NCBI RefSeq assembly: GCF_023838525.1
Contig: NZ_JAHUQD010000003.1
Span: 1 to 64,000, forward strand
Direction: 5' to 3'
Length of the DNA stretch: 64,000 bases
Source: Caldicoprobacter algeriensis
GTDB lineage: Bacteria > Bacillota > Clostridia > Caldicoprobacterales > Caldicoprobacteraceae
Part shown: piece by piece, positions 36,751 to 46,361 of the stretch
How the letters are laid out: every line of letters starts with the position of its first letter
How positions within the stretch are numbered: position 1 is the stretch's first letter
Notes under the pieces: model-generated
Told to the model about the DNA's origin: nothing
The model's database searches: none
What the model saw: only the letters and a program-made list of their open reading frames with translations
Made by a program: the position numbers and the translations under genes

Positions 36751-37776
36751 ATGAATAGAACTTTTAGGACAGCATTAATAGGTTGCGGACACAGAGGGCG
36801 AAAACATGCTGTAGGACTTAAGGAAGAACAACGATGTGAGATTGTAGCTCTTGTAGATGTAAACAGAAATGCTGCAGAAGCCCTGAATTCTGATTTTGGC
36901 TTTGGTGCAGCAATTTATGAAGATTATAAGGAAATGCTTTTGAAAGAAAAACCTGAAGTAGTAGTGGTATGTTTATGGACTCGGTTACACTTTCCTGTAT
37001 TTAAGGATTGTGTAAATTCAGGAGTTAGGGCTGTACATTGTGAAAAACCTATGGCGCATACTTGGGGTGATTGTTTGGAAATGGCGCGTATTGCTGAAGA
37101 AAGTGGTTGTCAGTTAACATTTTCTCACCAGCGACGTTTTGCTAAAGGTAATATGCTTGTTAGAGAAATGATAAATAAAGGGCAGTTTGGTGAATTATTA
37201 AGAATGGACCTTTATTCGCCGCCCAATTTACTTGATTGTGGTACACACACAATTGACCAAGCGTTTAGTTTTAACAACGAAACACCGGTTAAATGGGTTC
37301 TTGGTGCGGTGGATGCCAGCGATACGTTGAATTGGTTTGATGTGAGGTCGGAAATTACAGCTGTAGGAACTTTTGTATTCGAAAACGGAGTACGGGCTAA
37401 TATACAGGCAGGGGGGCCTGATCAGGATATGTGGGGTGGTGTAAGGGTAATAGGCAAAAAAGGTTTTATTGAGGTATTCTGGGATGGAAATTTTGGTCAG
37501 GCTGTAGTTTATGATGACCCTTCCTGGAAACCCGAACAATGTGATGAAAAACCAGATGTACAGACTGTGAGAATGGTTAAGGACATTTTTGATTGTTTGA
37601 TTTCAGGCAAAGAACCTGAACTGTCATATAAGAAAGCATTACGTACAAGCGAGGTCATTTTTGCATTTTACGAATCAGTACGGCTTAATAAACGTATTGA
37701 GCTTCCACTTAAAGGAGTTACAGATAACCCTTTTATTACAATGTATGAAAGTGGAAAATTTACAATTAAAAAGTAA
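36751..37776 (+). CDS. Gfo/Idh/MocA family oxidoreductase
   Basis: 341 residues. LIGCGHRGRKH (~8-18) is the nucleotide-binding loop, VHCEKPMAH (~96-104) the EKP motif, and LDCGTHTIDQAF (~163-174) the catalytic His/Asp segment. The start codon directly follows the stop of the repeat-encoded frame; AAAAGGAGG (36736-36744) is a strong ribosome site. It lies between two GH28 genes, so it probably acts on a product of pectin-like glycan breakdown. It resembles the 31919 protein in motifs but is not a recent duplicate. Confidence 0.9.
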   Translation: MNRTFRTALIGCGHRGRKHAVGLKEEQRCEIVALVDVNRNAAEALNSDFGFGAAIYEDYKEMLLKEKPEVVVVCLWTRLHFPVFKDCVNSGVRAVHCEKPMAHTWGDCLEMARIAEESGCQLTFSHQRRFAKGNMLVREMINKGQFGELLRMDLYSPPNLLDCGTHTIDQAFSFNNETPVKWVLGAVDASDTLNWFDVRSEITAVGTFVFENGVRANIQAGGPDQDMWGGVRVIGKKGFIEVFWDGNFGQAVVYDDPSWKPEQCDEKPDVQTVRMVKDIFDCLISGKEPELSYKKALRTSEVIFAFYESVRLNKRIELPLKGVTDNPFITMYESGKFTIKK

Positions 37777-37901
37777 AAAGTTAAATATCTGAGTTTTGTA
37801 CAAACAGATGAAAGGAAAATATACAGTTAAATCTATAATGTTAAGAGTTGTGGAAGCAGATAAAGATATCTGTGAATTGATAATGAGAGGAGGATATGGA
37901 A

Positions 37902-39221
37902 ATGGGAATGGCTATATTTACAAATACAGAAAATTGTGTAGAAAAATCTGAACTCTATGAGGTATTTGTAAACGGGAAGGAATTGCATGTTTATAGAACA
38001 CCGGTATCGCATTTTGTACTTCTGTCAGTAAATGGAGAGATAGAAATTGAGGTTAAAGTTTTAAAGAAATTTGATAACTTTAAAATTAGGCCATTGTCAG
38101 CGGGTATTAAAGGATATAGGAAAAATAATACGGTGAGTTTTAAAGTCAATATGCCTCATAAATTAAGTTTTGAAATTGATAATGATTTACCTAATCCGCT
38201 TTTTATTTTAATGAATCCAGTTGAAAATATAAAAGATGTAGATATATATAAAGAGGTAATAAGGTTTGAAGGTGGCAAGGTACACGAAATAGGATTATTG
38301 GAATTAAAGTCTGGTCAAATGGTTTACATAGAAGAAGGTGCTGTTGTTAAAGGAATAGTAAAAGCAAAGGAAGCTAATAATATAGCAATTATGGGGAGGG
38401 GCATACTTGATGCGATAGGTTGTCATAATTTTGATGAAACTGTTCATAATAAAAGGCGACCAAGAACGGTGGAATTGATTGGTTGTAAAAATGTTTTTCT
38501 GGAAGGTATAACTGTTATAAACGGGCCTTCTTGGCATATAGTGCCTGTTGGGTGTGAAGATGTGGTTATAAAGAATGTTAATATTATTACATTTACTGGT
38601 ACTGGGGATGGGATTGACCTGGTTGGATGTAAGAATGTTTTAATAGAAAATTGTTTTATTAGATCTAAGGATGATTGTATAGCAATAAAAGCTATGGAAT
38701 ATGATGGTAATTATGGGACTCAAATAGTAAAAGATATTTGTGTAAAGGACTGTGTATTTTGGAATGCTGAGTGGGGGAATGCTCTTGAAATTGGATATGA
38801 AACTAGAACAGAAGAGATTTATAATATTACCTTTAAAAATTGTGACATAATACATTGCGAATTTGAAGGATATCAATCTGGAGCTACACTTTCAATACAC
38901 AATGGAGATAGGGCATTTATTCATGATGTTTTATATCAAGACATAAGGGTAGAAGATTCTCAAGAAAAATTAATTGATTTAAAGATTTTGGTGGCACAGT
39001 ATACAAGAGATCAAGAAAGAGGTCATATAAAAAATATTTATTTTAAAGATATTAATGTTGTTGATGGTAGTTTCCCGGTTTCTATAATAAGAGGATTTGA
39101 TGCCGAACATATGGTAGAAAATGTAATAATTGATAATTTATGTGCATTTGGCAAAAGAATTAGTAATTCGATTGATGGAAAAATGGTTATAGAATTGTCG
39201 CGGAATGTAAAATTTATATAG
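37902..39221 (+). CDS. GH28-family polygalacturonase-like protein
   Basis: About 439 residues with a beta-sandwich-like N-terminal extension (~1-130) and a right-handed beta-helix. Family positions: GTGDGIDLVG (~228-237) and SKDDCIAIK (~253-261) supply the Asp residues. The GHG motif is replaced by WGNALEIGYE, as in a subgroup of bacterial GH28-like proteins. No signal peptide. Three in-frame ATGs lie at 37896, 37902 and 37908; 37902 has the best spacing to AGAGGAGG. Very AT-rich codon use. Substrate could be rhamnogalacturonan- or xylogalacturonan-type oligomers; this is inference. Confidence 0.8.
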   Translation: MGMAIFTNTENCVEKSELYEVFVNGKELHVYRTPVSHFVLLSVNGEIEIEVKVLKKFDNFKIRPLSAGIKGYRKNNTVSFKVNMPHKLSFEIDNDLPNPLFILMNPVENIKDVDIYKEVIRFEGGKVHEIGLLELKSGQMVYIEEGAVVKGIVKAKEANNIAIMGRGILDAIGCHNFDETVHNKRRPRTVELIGCKNVFLEGITVINGPSWHIVPVGCEDVVIKNVNIITFTGTGDGIDLVGCKNVLIENCFIRSKDDCIAIKAMEYDGNYGTQIVKDICVKDCVFWNAEWGNALEIGYETRTEEIYNITFKNCDIIHCEFEGYQSGATLSIHNGDRAFIHDVLYQDIRVEDSQEKLIDLKILVAQYTRDQERGHIKNIYFKDINVVDGSFPVSIIRGFDAEHMVENVIIDNLCAFGKRISNSIDGKMVIELSRNVKFI

Positions 39222-39376
39222 AAAAATGGACGTTTTTACTAAAAAGTATTTCATTTTATAACCCAGTCTTCGCATGTGAAAAATAGGTAAATCAAATTAT
39301 ATTTATCACCAAAGGAGTTTTTCGATTTATGTCGAATATACACTTGCAAAAGGCATTGTGCAGGAGTGAATCAAAA

Positions 39377-40085
39377 ATGAACATAAACGATGTTAAAAAC
39401 ATTATAGCATATAACGCATAAAGCATACCAGTATTGTTCGAGCTATACAGAATTGGAAAAATCGCTGAAACTATTAATGGCATGGTAAATTGGAAACCCA
39501 ACAACTCCAAAATTTCATCACGATTTTTGATAGAGATTTTAATTATAACAATTCTCCGCGGGAAACGTCTTCTATGGAAGATAGACGAGTTCTGGAGAAA
39601 AGAAAAGAAAAACTAGACCTTATGCTTGAGAAAATGGTTTACGATAGAACAATTAAATGATGACGCATTTGAGCGTGCTCTCGATAAACTACAAACAGTA
39701 AACCTGAAGGAAATGGTGAGTAACATATGCATCACTATGTTAAAGGCACATGATATACCAATAGAAAGTTTACATTTTGATACTACCTCTGTTTCTGTAG
39801 AAGGTGTATTACAGGGTTAAGAAGGTGCTTAGGGGAAAAGAAAAATATTATATCCAACCTAATGGACAAAAGACACAACGGCCATCGGTAAAGACGATAC
39901 TTGAAGTTTTAGAAACAGTGTTGGTCATAAGTTTCAATGGTAATTTATATTTGCCTAATGACACTTATCTCAAAGCTTGAAGATGCTAGAGTGGACAGGT
40001 TTCAGTACGGAGATTTATCCTAAAAAATAAATGTTATTTTTTGACATGCGGAACTTGGGTTTTAAATTTGCAAAGAATTACAAAT
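39377..40085 (+). pseudogene. Decayed IS1634-family transposase and element end
   Basis: One frame from ATG 39377 reads MNINDVKNIIAYNA, stop, SIPVLFELYRIGKIAETIN...WKIDEFWR (DUF4277-like N-terminus), stop 39614-39616, LNDDAFERALDKLQ, and SLHFDTTSVSVEGV containing the first catalytic Asp. After TAA 39818-39820 and a large deletion the C-terminal block YYIQPNGQKTQRPSVKTILEVLETVLVI appears in a nearby frame. The tail 40022-40085 is repeated at 13010-13075. The upstream 39222-39376 has no recognised feature. Confidence 0.8.
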
Positions 40086-40108
40086 AGTGTCAAGGAGGTA
40101 AAAAAGAT

Positions 40109-42229
40109 ATGCGTAAGATTATTGAAAAAGGGAATATAATCCGAACTATGTGGCCAGGAAAGAAGTCCCTTAAAGATGAGAAATATGTAAACCTGTATTT
40201 GGGGAACGGTAGATTTGGGGGATGTTTTGATGCTTGGGGTCTAATGAATCGTAAGTACACAAACTGGTGCCAAAATGAAAGAATGGCCAATACTGTATTT
40301 ATGCATGCGGATCACTATTCCAGGGGTTCTTATGGTTTAGATTACCAGCTTCCTGTAGCCAGGCTGGCATGGTTAAAAAATTGCCCTGAAAATGTTGATA
40401 ACTATAGACAAGAGTTGAATATATGTGATGGAAGACTTGAGACCAGCTATTTGCTTCCGGGAGTTTATATCAAAATGATTTCTTATTTTAACCCATATAA
40501 TAGGGATATCTTTGCTATGGAGTTAGAGTATGAAGCGTATCAAAACTGTACTATGCCTGATATCATTCTACTTCCTCAGACAGAGGTCTGGACACAATAC
40601 GGAAATCACTTTACAGGAGAATTTGAGTGCGTTAAGTTTGATAGACAAAAAAATTACTGGATAGGTAGGATTCGTATAGGTACTGCTGATTCATATATTT
40701 GTTTTAAAATACTGTCAACTCAGGGAATGGCTTGTATGAATCAACATACAGATGGAGTATCGGTCAGGTTTGAAGGAAAAAAAGGGTATCACTTACTTCT
40801 TATTGGAGTGGCGGGCTCACAAAGGAAGCATGAGCTTTTAAATGCGGTTGAAAATGTAATGGATGTCGAGACTTATTCCAAAGAGAGCATAGAAGCATGG
40901 CATAAGCGCTGGGGTAATTCGTGGATTGACATTCCTGCTAATGAATACCAGGCTTTTTGGTGTCGTTCTTTGTACTATATGCTGTGTAGTTATTCTCCCG
41001 ATGTAATATGTGTAAGTCCACCTCATGGATGGACTGGGAACGGGTGGAATTTCCATTTTCCTCAAGATTTTTCATATATTGTTCCTGCTTTGTTGAGGCT
41101 GGGGCATTTGGATATTGTCAAAGCAAAGGTTGAGTTTTACAGAAGCAGGTTGGATGATACAATAAGAAATACAAAGAGAATTTATGGTGCTGAAGGAGCA
41201 ATGTGGCCTTGGGAATTTCCTATAGGACCAAATTTTGAACTATTTAAAGAGAGCTTTAAAGATAGTAACCCAGAAGAAGTATGTGAATATCAATCCGATG
41301 GCAGCATTAGGTATGCAGCACCAAATTGGTATCAATTTGAAATTCATAATTCTGCCTATCCAGCAAGAATGGCTTATGAAACTTCTTTGTATTTAAATGA
41401 TGATAAATGGACTAGGGAGGTAGCATGGCCAATTATAAAAGAATCTACTAAATTTTACGTTTCTATAATGCATAAAGAAGCCGATGGAACCTGGGGGATA
41501 CATATAAAACCTTCTATGGGGCAAGATGAAGCGGGGGGACATAATGAAAAGAATTACCTGTGTGCCTTATTCAGTGCAAAGTACTGTTTAAAAAAAGCTT
41601 TGGAAATGGCTGATAAACTAGGGTATTACACTGAAGAAACCGTGACATGGAAGCGCATCTTAGATGAAGGACTCGCATTTAAACGATTATTTAGCAAAAA
41701 ATATCGGATGTATTATACCTGTGAATCTTTAGTTAAATATGAACCTGAAATGAAGCAGAAACACCCCGTTCAATTAAATCCTTTGACTTTTCTGCCGTTA
41801 GAAGAACTTGAGCCACAGACGCTGAAGGCTTACCAAGAGAGATATGAGCTTTGTCCGAGTGTTAAAAAGGGTTTTATTCCAGGCTGGACACTGGGGGCAT
41901 ATTGGCTTGCGGCTTCTCATATGAGAGATGGAGAGGCTATGTTATATGAGTTTTCACAAATGCTTCCCAAAAACTATACGGATGAGGATATGATTCAAAT
42001 ATATGAAAGCTCTTGTTTGTACTGGTCCCAGTATTATACGACTACTCATGGTTTATTTCTTCAGGCCTTGAATGATGCTTTGGTTAGTGATTACTGGGGA
42101 GAAGTGGAAATAGGTGCAGCCTGTCCAAATCAATGGGAGGAAGTCCGGTTTAATAACCTTTATACTAAAAACGGCAAAGTGTGGTCAGGAGAGAAGGTCA
42201 ATCATCGCTGGATAGTGGTACAAAAATAA
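40109..42229 (+). CDS. Six-hairpin glycosidase-superfamily protein (GH65/GH95-like)
   Basis: 706 residues. An N-terminal beta-sandwich (~1-260) includes YLGNGRFGGCFDAWG. A short linker leads to an (alpha/alpha)6 barrel (~285-660), shown by HFPQDFSYIVPALLRLGH, GAEGAMWPWEFPIG, and GQDEAGGHNEKNYLCALFSA. This architecture is that of clan GH-L/GH95-like enzymes; candidate catalytic acid residues are in the EGAMWPWE and GQDEAGGHNE segments. No signal peptide. ATG 40109 follows CAAGGAGGTAAAAAAG. The substrate, possibly alpha-L-fucoside, alpha-galactoside or rhamnoside, cannot be decided here. Its upstream region was remodelled by an IS1634-type insertion. Confidence 0.7.
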   Translation: MRKIIEKGNIIRTMWPGKKSLKDEKYVNLYLGNGRFGGCFDAWGLMNRKYTNWCQNERMANTVFMHADHYSRGSYGLDYQLPVARLAWLKNCPENVDNYRQELNICDGRLETSYLLPGVYIKMISYFNPYNRDIFAMELEYEAYQNCTMPDIILLPQTEVWTQYGNHFTGEFECVKFDRQKNYWIGRIRIGTADSYICFKILSTQGMACMNQHTDGVSVRFEGKKGYHLLLIGVAGSQRKHELLNAVENVMDVETYSKESIEAWHKRWGNSWIDIPANEYQAFWCRSLYYMLCSYSPDVICVSPPHGWTGNGWNFHFPQDFSYIVPALLRLGHLDIVKAKVEFYRSRLDDTIRNTKRIYGAEGAMWPWEFPIGPNFELFKESFKDSNPEEVCEYQSDGSIRYAAPNWYQFEIHNSAYPARMAYETSLYLNDDKWTREVAWPIIKESTKFYVSIMHKEADGTWGIHIKPSMGQDEAGGHNEKNYLCALFSAKYCLKKALEMADKLGYYTEETVTWKRILDEGLAFKRLFSKKYRMYYTCESLVKYEPEMKQKHPVQLNPLTFLPLEELEPQTLKAYQERYELCPSVKKGFIPGWTLGAYWLAASHMRDGEAMLYEFSQMLPKNYTDEDMIQIYESSCLYWSQYYTTTHGLFLQALNDALVSDYWGEVEIGAACPNQWEEVRFNNLYTKNGKVWSGEKVNHRWIVVQK

Positions 42230-42885
42230 AGGTTTTTATTGAAATCGGGGAATTTTTATATTTCTAAAGTTGAGGTTATAAAAGGGTCAGGCCCGTAATT
42301 AGTGATAATTCCTATGCTTGCAAAGTGACATAGTTCACCAGCCTTTATGAGTAAAAAAATTCCAGGAAAATTATATGATAAAATACGACAATGGATTTGG
42401 ACTGGCAACCACGGGAGAAAAAGAGAAGCAGAACAACATTTTTAAGTTAAATAAGATACTTAGAAACATAAAAGACCGTAGGATCAGAGCTACATTATCT
42501 ATGAACTGGATGTTATACTTTTTGTGGTAATACTACTAAAAATAAATAGGCTTTAACATCTATGAGAGAGATAACTGAGAAATTAAAATCAAATAAAATA
42601 AAAGAGAATGTATAGAGAATATTAAAAAGTTACTATTGCTTCAGAACTGGAAAGTTGATCATGTTGTACCTTTTTAGCTCCTTTTATGATAAAATGTACT
42701 TGTAAAGTTTTGGGATGGCTTTACCAAGCTTAAGGAGCTTGTTTCTTTACGTTTTAAAAGTATGGTAAAAGCCATTGTATAAGTTGTTGGTAATCTGAAT
42801 GAAGTTGCCAATTTCGTAACATGTAAAAACTCCAAACAAAATAGCATTAATAAAAAACGTAATTCTTTTGAAGAAAGAAGGTAAA
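42230..42885. other. Gene-free region with nested inverted repeats
   Basis: No intact gene. ATGGCTTTACCA (42715-42726) and TGGTAAAAGCCAT (42763-42775) are inverted repeats with one extra base. Inside them, CAAGCT (42725-42730) pairs with AGCTTG (42736-42741). The nested arrangement could be a small mobile-element remnant or a structured RNA. A stretch near 42355-42540 contains short open frames resembling decayed coding sequence, but I cannot name it. Confidence 0.4.
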
Positions 42886-42999
42886 ATGTTAAGCTTTAAT
42901 ATAGAGTTTAGGTGTGAAATTGAAAAGCTGAACCCTGAAATATACGAAAATAAAGCTCTTGGACCTTTGACAGCGTACTTTTCTAAAATTTATTCCTAA
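42886..42999 (+). repeat. Three-copy ~95-bp element, copy 3, with a 37-codon frame
   Basis: This is the most diverged copy. Shared words are AGGTGTGAAATTGAAAAGCTGA, AAATATACGAAAATAAAGCTCT and CAGCGTAC; the hairpin is degraded (GCTCTTG with TGACAGC). The homologous frame is open from ATG 42886, preceded by GAAAGAAGG, to TAA 42997-42999 and includes KLNPEIYENKALG. The next gene starts 71 bases later. In all three cases the element lies immediately upstream of a gene in the same orientation. Confidence 0.5.
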
Positions 43000-43070
43000 A
43001 ATATGTGAGGTGTGCTCTAAATATTGTAATGGAGTTTTTGATGAGAACGATAAAGAAAGGATGGTAAAGT

Positions 43071-46000
43071 ATGTTTAAATATGATGTTTTCAAGAACTGT
43101 TATGACGAATACCGATCTGCTCCATTCTGGGCATGGAATGACAAATTAGAGAGAGAAGAGCTTATTCATCAAATTCATGAAATGCACAAACAGGGTATAG
43201 GCGGTTTTTTTATGCATCCCAGAGGTGGATTGGTGGACAAATATCTTGGTGATAGCTTTATGGAAGCTGTCAAAATCTGTGTGGAGGAAGCCAAAAAATT
43301 AAATATGAAGGCATGGCTTTATGATGAGGACAGGTTCCCCAGCGGATTTGGCGGAGGTATGGTAGTTAAGAATAATCCTGAATATGCTGCCAGAGCAATA
43401 CAGATGGTGAAACTGTCATGTGTTAACCTGGAAAAGGATGAAAATGTAGTAAAAGTATATTTATACCGAGGGGAACATGACATCCAAGATGTCACTGAAA
43501 TGGATGAAATGGAAGTTCGAAAAGCTGGTGGTGATGTGCTGTTATTTAAGATTATAAAACTGCCCAAACAGCCGCAGTTTGATAACCAGCCCTATACAGA
43601 TCTCTGCAATAAGGAGGCCGTGGATGCCTTTATACGAATAACCCATGAAGCTTATAAAAAAGCGGTAGTCGAATACTTTGGTGGTGTAATACCCGGCATA
43701 TTTACAGATGAACCCAATTTCAATCCCAGAGAGCAGGGGAGAATTATCAGTCTGCCCTGGACTCCTGGGTTACCAGATGAATTCAAAAGGCAAAAGGGTT
43801 ATGACATCATGGATTGCCTTCCTAGCTTATTTTTAAATATAGGTAATTTCAGAAAAGTAAGATTTGATTTCTGGGATGTTCTTTCTGGTATGTTTGTGAA
43901 AGCTTTTACTAAGAACATATATGACTGGTGTGAAAAAAACGGTATTAAATTTACTGGTCATTTTTGGGAACATGTTTTTCCCAATCCTTTATATACTGGA
44001 AGTGTAATGCCTAACTATGAATTTATGCAGATTCCAGGTATAGATATGTTGTTTAATACCAAGGAAGAAAGGGACCAGTTTGGTAATGTGTTTATAGTGA
44101 AGGAGGTTTCTAGTGTAGCCAATCAGTTAGGAAAAGAAAGGGTTTTATCTGAGACATATGGAGCATCAGGCTGGGAGCTCAATTTCGCTGATCAAAAAAG
44201 GGTGGCTGACTGGCAATTTGCTTTGGGGATCAATCTGATTTGTCAGCATCTTGTATTGTATTCCCTGAAAGGGTTTAGAAAGAGGGACTTTCCTTTATCT
44301 TTTATGTATCACCAACCGTGGTGGAATTATTACAAAATACTAGGTGATTATATTGGTAGGTTGTCTTACATAATGTCTCAGGGAGAGTTTGTCGGAGATG
44401 TGCTGGTGCTTCATCCTGCAAGTTCCACCTGGGCCGAATTTAATGCCGATGGGAAAAACGACTTACTTGAAGAAATTGGAAATTCCGTAAAGTCTTTAGT
44501 AAAAACATTGTGTGAAATCCAGTGTTCTTTTGATCTTGGTGATGATGTGATTATTGAACGCCATGGTAAAGTGGAAGGTGACCGTTTTATAGTAGGTAAG
44601 ATGGCTTATCGTACAGTTATTGTACCTTCAATGACTGTTATGAGGATTTCAAACTACAAATTACTGAAGGAGTTTGCCGAGAATGGTGGTAATGTTATTG
44701 CCACTGGGATAACACCTTCATATTTGGATGGTCAAGAGAGCGAAGAGCTAAAGAAATTCTTTGAAAGTGACCTAGTAATAAAAGTTAATCCTGACAGGTC
44801 GTCACTCAGAGAAATATTAAACAAGCTAGGGAATATTGTTGTTTGCATAGATGAAATAAGTGGGAAGGGCGTTCATGATATATATTGCCATGTCAGAAAA
44901 TATGGCACCATGAAAGCCGTTTTTCTATGTAATATAAATAAAGAAGAGACTTATAATGTGCGTTTTAAGTTAGATGAACCATATTATATAGAGGAGTGGG
45001 ATCCTGTAACTGGGGATAAAATTATCCTTACACCTTATGTATATAATGAACAAGTTTATGTTGATCTAGAATTTGAACCAGTAGCTTCTCATTTGCTAAT
45101 TTTAGATACTAATAAAAAGGTACAGCCTCTTATGTCGAAACGGTTGGACATTAAAAAAAATGTAAGATCTTTAAAACTTTTTGATTGGAAAGGCAAAAGG
45201 ACTGACTATAATGCACTGACTCTCAACAAATGCAGCATATCTCTTGACGATGGAAACACCTGGGAGCCTGAGAACAATGTGCTGATTATAGATGACGCTT
45301 TAAAAGACAGGTTAGGTCTTGAAAGAACCCACATCTTTTCTCGTCAACCGTGGATGTATACCAATGAAGAGAAAAATAGAAGGTATTCGCTAAAGGTTAA
45401 GTATGTTTTCTATGTAGGGGAAAAGCTTAAAGGTGATGTCTACGCAGCAGTTGAGTCTCCAGAAGTATTCAATGTTTATGTAAACGGGAAAGCCGTCAGG
45501 TGTACAGGGAAGACATATAAGGACCGTGTATTTGTAATGTATGACATAAAGGAGGCTATAGTGCCTGGAAGGAATGAGGTTATTCTAAATACCGATCAAT
45601 ATGGGCAGCTTACTGGTCTTGAGAGTATATACATAGTAGGAGACTTTAAGCTACACAAAAGTACCCAAGGTTTTATTCTAGTAAATGAAGATGAATATAT
45701 ATCGCCGGGAGATTGGACCTTGCAGGGATATCCATATTATTCAGGTTCTGTAAAATATTCTGCTGAGTTTGAAATGAACATTGATAGCGATTGTAGCCAA
45801 GTTGAACTTGAGCTAGGAGATTTTTGGGGAGTTGTAGCTAGCGTGACGGTCAACGGATGCCAGGTTGCTATACTGGGATGGAAACCTTACAAAGTTGACA
45901 TAACTAAATATATAAATAACGGTAAAAATAGCATTATTGTAGAAGTTATAAACTCGCTACAAAACCTTCTGGGGCCCCATCATTATTTGCCTGTGGAAGG

Positions 46001-46094
46001 TGTGGTAACACCGGGATCCTTTTATTGTAAGGAGGATGTGAAATTTGAAAAGAGTGGATTTAATGGAGAAGCTGTTATTAAAGTGTTTAAGTAA
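43071..46094 (+). CDS. GH106-like (alpha-L-rhamnosidase-type) glycoside hydrolase
   Basis: 1007 residues. The N-terminal part YRSAPFWAWNDKL, QGIGGFFMHPRGGL and KAWLYDEDRFPSGFGGG is the signature start of large clostridial and Bacteroidetes hydrolases related to GH106 rhamnosidases. A TIM-barrel-like core (~1-420) includes GIFTDEPNF (~203-211) and VLSETYGASGWE (~360-371), with candidate catalytic Glu residues. An amidotransferase-like middle domain (~430-600) and C-terminal beta-sandwiches with galactose-binding-like folds (~700-1000) follow. No signal peptide. ATG 43071 follows GAAAGGATGG. Rhamnose release from pectic or glycosylated plant compounds fits the neighbours but is inferred. Confidence 0.75.
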   Translation: MFKYDVFKNCYDEYRSAPFWAWNDKLEREELIHQIHEMHKQGIGGFFMHPRGGLVDKYLGDSFMEAVKICVEEAKKLNMKAWLYDEDRFPSGFGGGMVVKNNPEYAARAIQMVKLSCVNLEKDENVVKVYLYRGEHDIQDVTEMDEMEVRKAGGDVLLFKIIKLPKQPQFDNQPYTDLCNKEAVDAFIRITHEAYKKAVVEYFGGVIPGIFTDEPNFNPREQGRIISLPWTPGLPDEFKRQKGYDIMDCLPSLFLNIGNFRKVRFDFWDVLSGMFVKAFTKNIYDWCEKNGIKFTGHFWEHVFPNPLYTGSVMPNYEFMQIPGIDMLFNTKEERDQFGNVFIVKEVSSVANQLGKERVLSETYGASGWELNFADQKRVADWQFALGINLICQHLVLYSLKGFRKRDFPLSFMYHQPWWNYYKILGDYIGRLSYIMSQGEFVGDVLVLHPASSTWAEFNADGKNDLLEEIGNSVKSLVKTLCEIQCSFDLGDDVIIERHGKVEGDRFIVGKMAYRTVIVPSMTVMRISNYKLLKEFAENGGNVIATGITPSYLDGQESEELKKFFESDLVIKVNPDRSSLREILNKLGNIVVCIDEISGKGVHDIYCHVRKYGTMKAVFLCNINKEETYNVRFKLDEPYYIEEWDPVTGDKIILTPYVYNEQVYVDLEFEPVASHLLILDTNKKVQPLMSKRLDIKKNVRSLKLFDWKGKRTDYNALTLNKCSISLDDGNTWEPENNVLIIDDALKDRLGLERTHIFSRQPWMYTNEEKNRRYSLKVKYVFYVGEKLKGDVYAAVESPEVFNVYVNGKAVRCTGKTYKDRVFVMYDIKEAIVPGRNEVILNTDQYGQLTGLESIYIVGDFKLHKSTQGFILVNEDEYISPGDWTLQGYPYYSGSVKYSAEFEMNIDSDCSQVELELGDFWGVVASVTVNGCQVAILGWKPYKVDITKYINNGKNSIIVEVINSLQNLLGPHHYLPVEGVVTPGSFYCKEDVKFEKSGFNGEAVIKVFK

Positions 46095-46138
46095 CGTATG
46101 ACTATGATTATAGTCCAAACCAAAATATGGTTCTAAAA

Positions 46139-46318
46139 GCATGAAAAAGATAGAGAGAAGTAAAAGTCTTCAATTTCCAAGGGGTGTAAATTATTAAAAA
46201 CAGTGGGGAGGTGTTGTAAAAGGTGAAAAAGCCAAGATTGGGCTTATAGGTTTTTGCTTAAAGATAAGATGAAGCAAGATGTTTGTGATGTTTGTAAGAA
46301 ATTTAATGAAAATTCATA
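46139..46318 (+). pseudogene. Remnant of the isomerase gene start (cassette copy B)
   Basis: Matches 16009-16190: the leader (AGTAAAAGTCTT, AAACAGTGGGGAGGTGTTG), the start AGGTGAAAAAGCCAAGATTGG, GGGCTTATAGGTTT, ATGAAGCAAGATGTTTG and TGTAAGAAATT. The copy runs into a stop after eight codons and only ~30 codon positions survive. It shows that an isomerase gene once preceded the DUF4038 hydrolase here, as it does at 16.1 kb. Confidence 0.85.
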
Positions 46319-46361
46319 AATACTTGTGGTAAAAAACAATTGAGAAGGAAAGGTGAGTATT

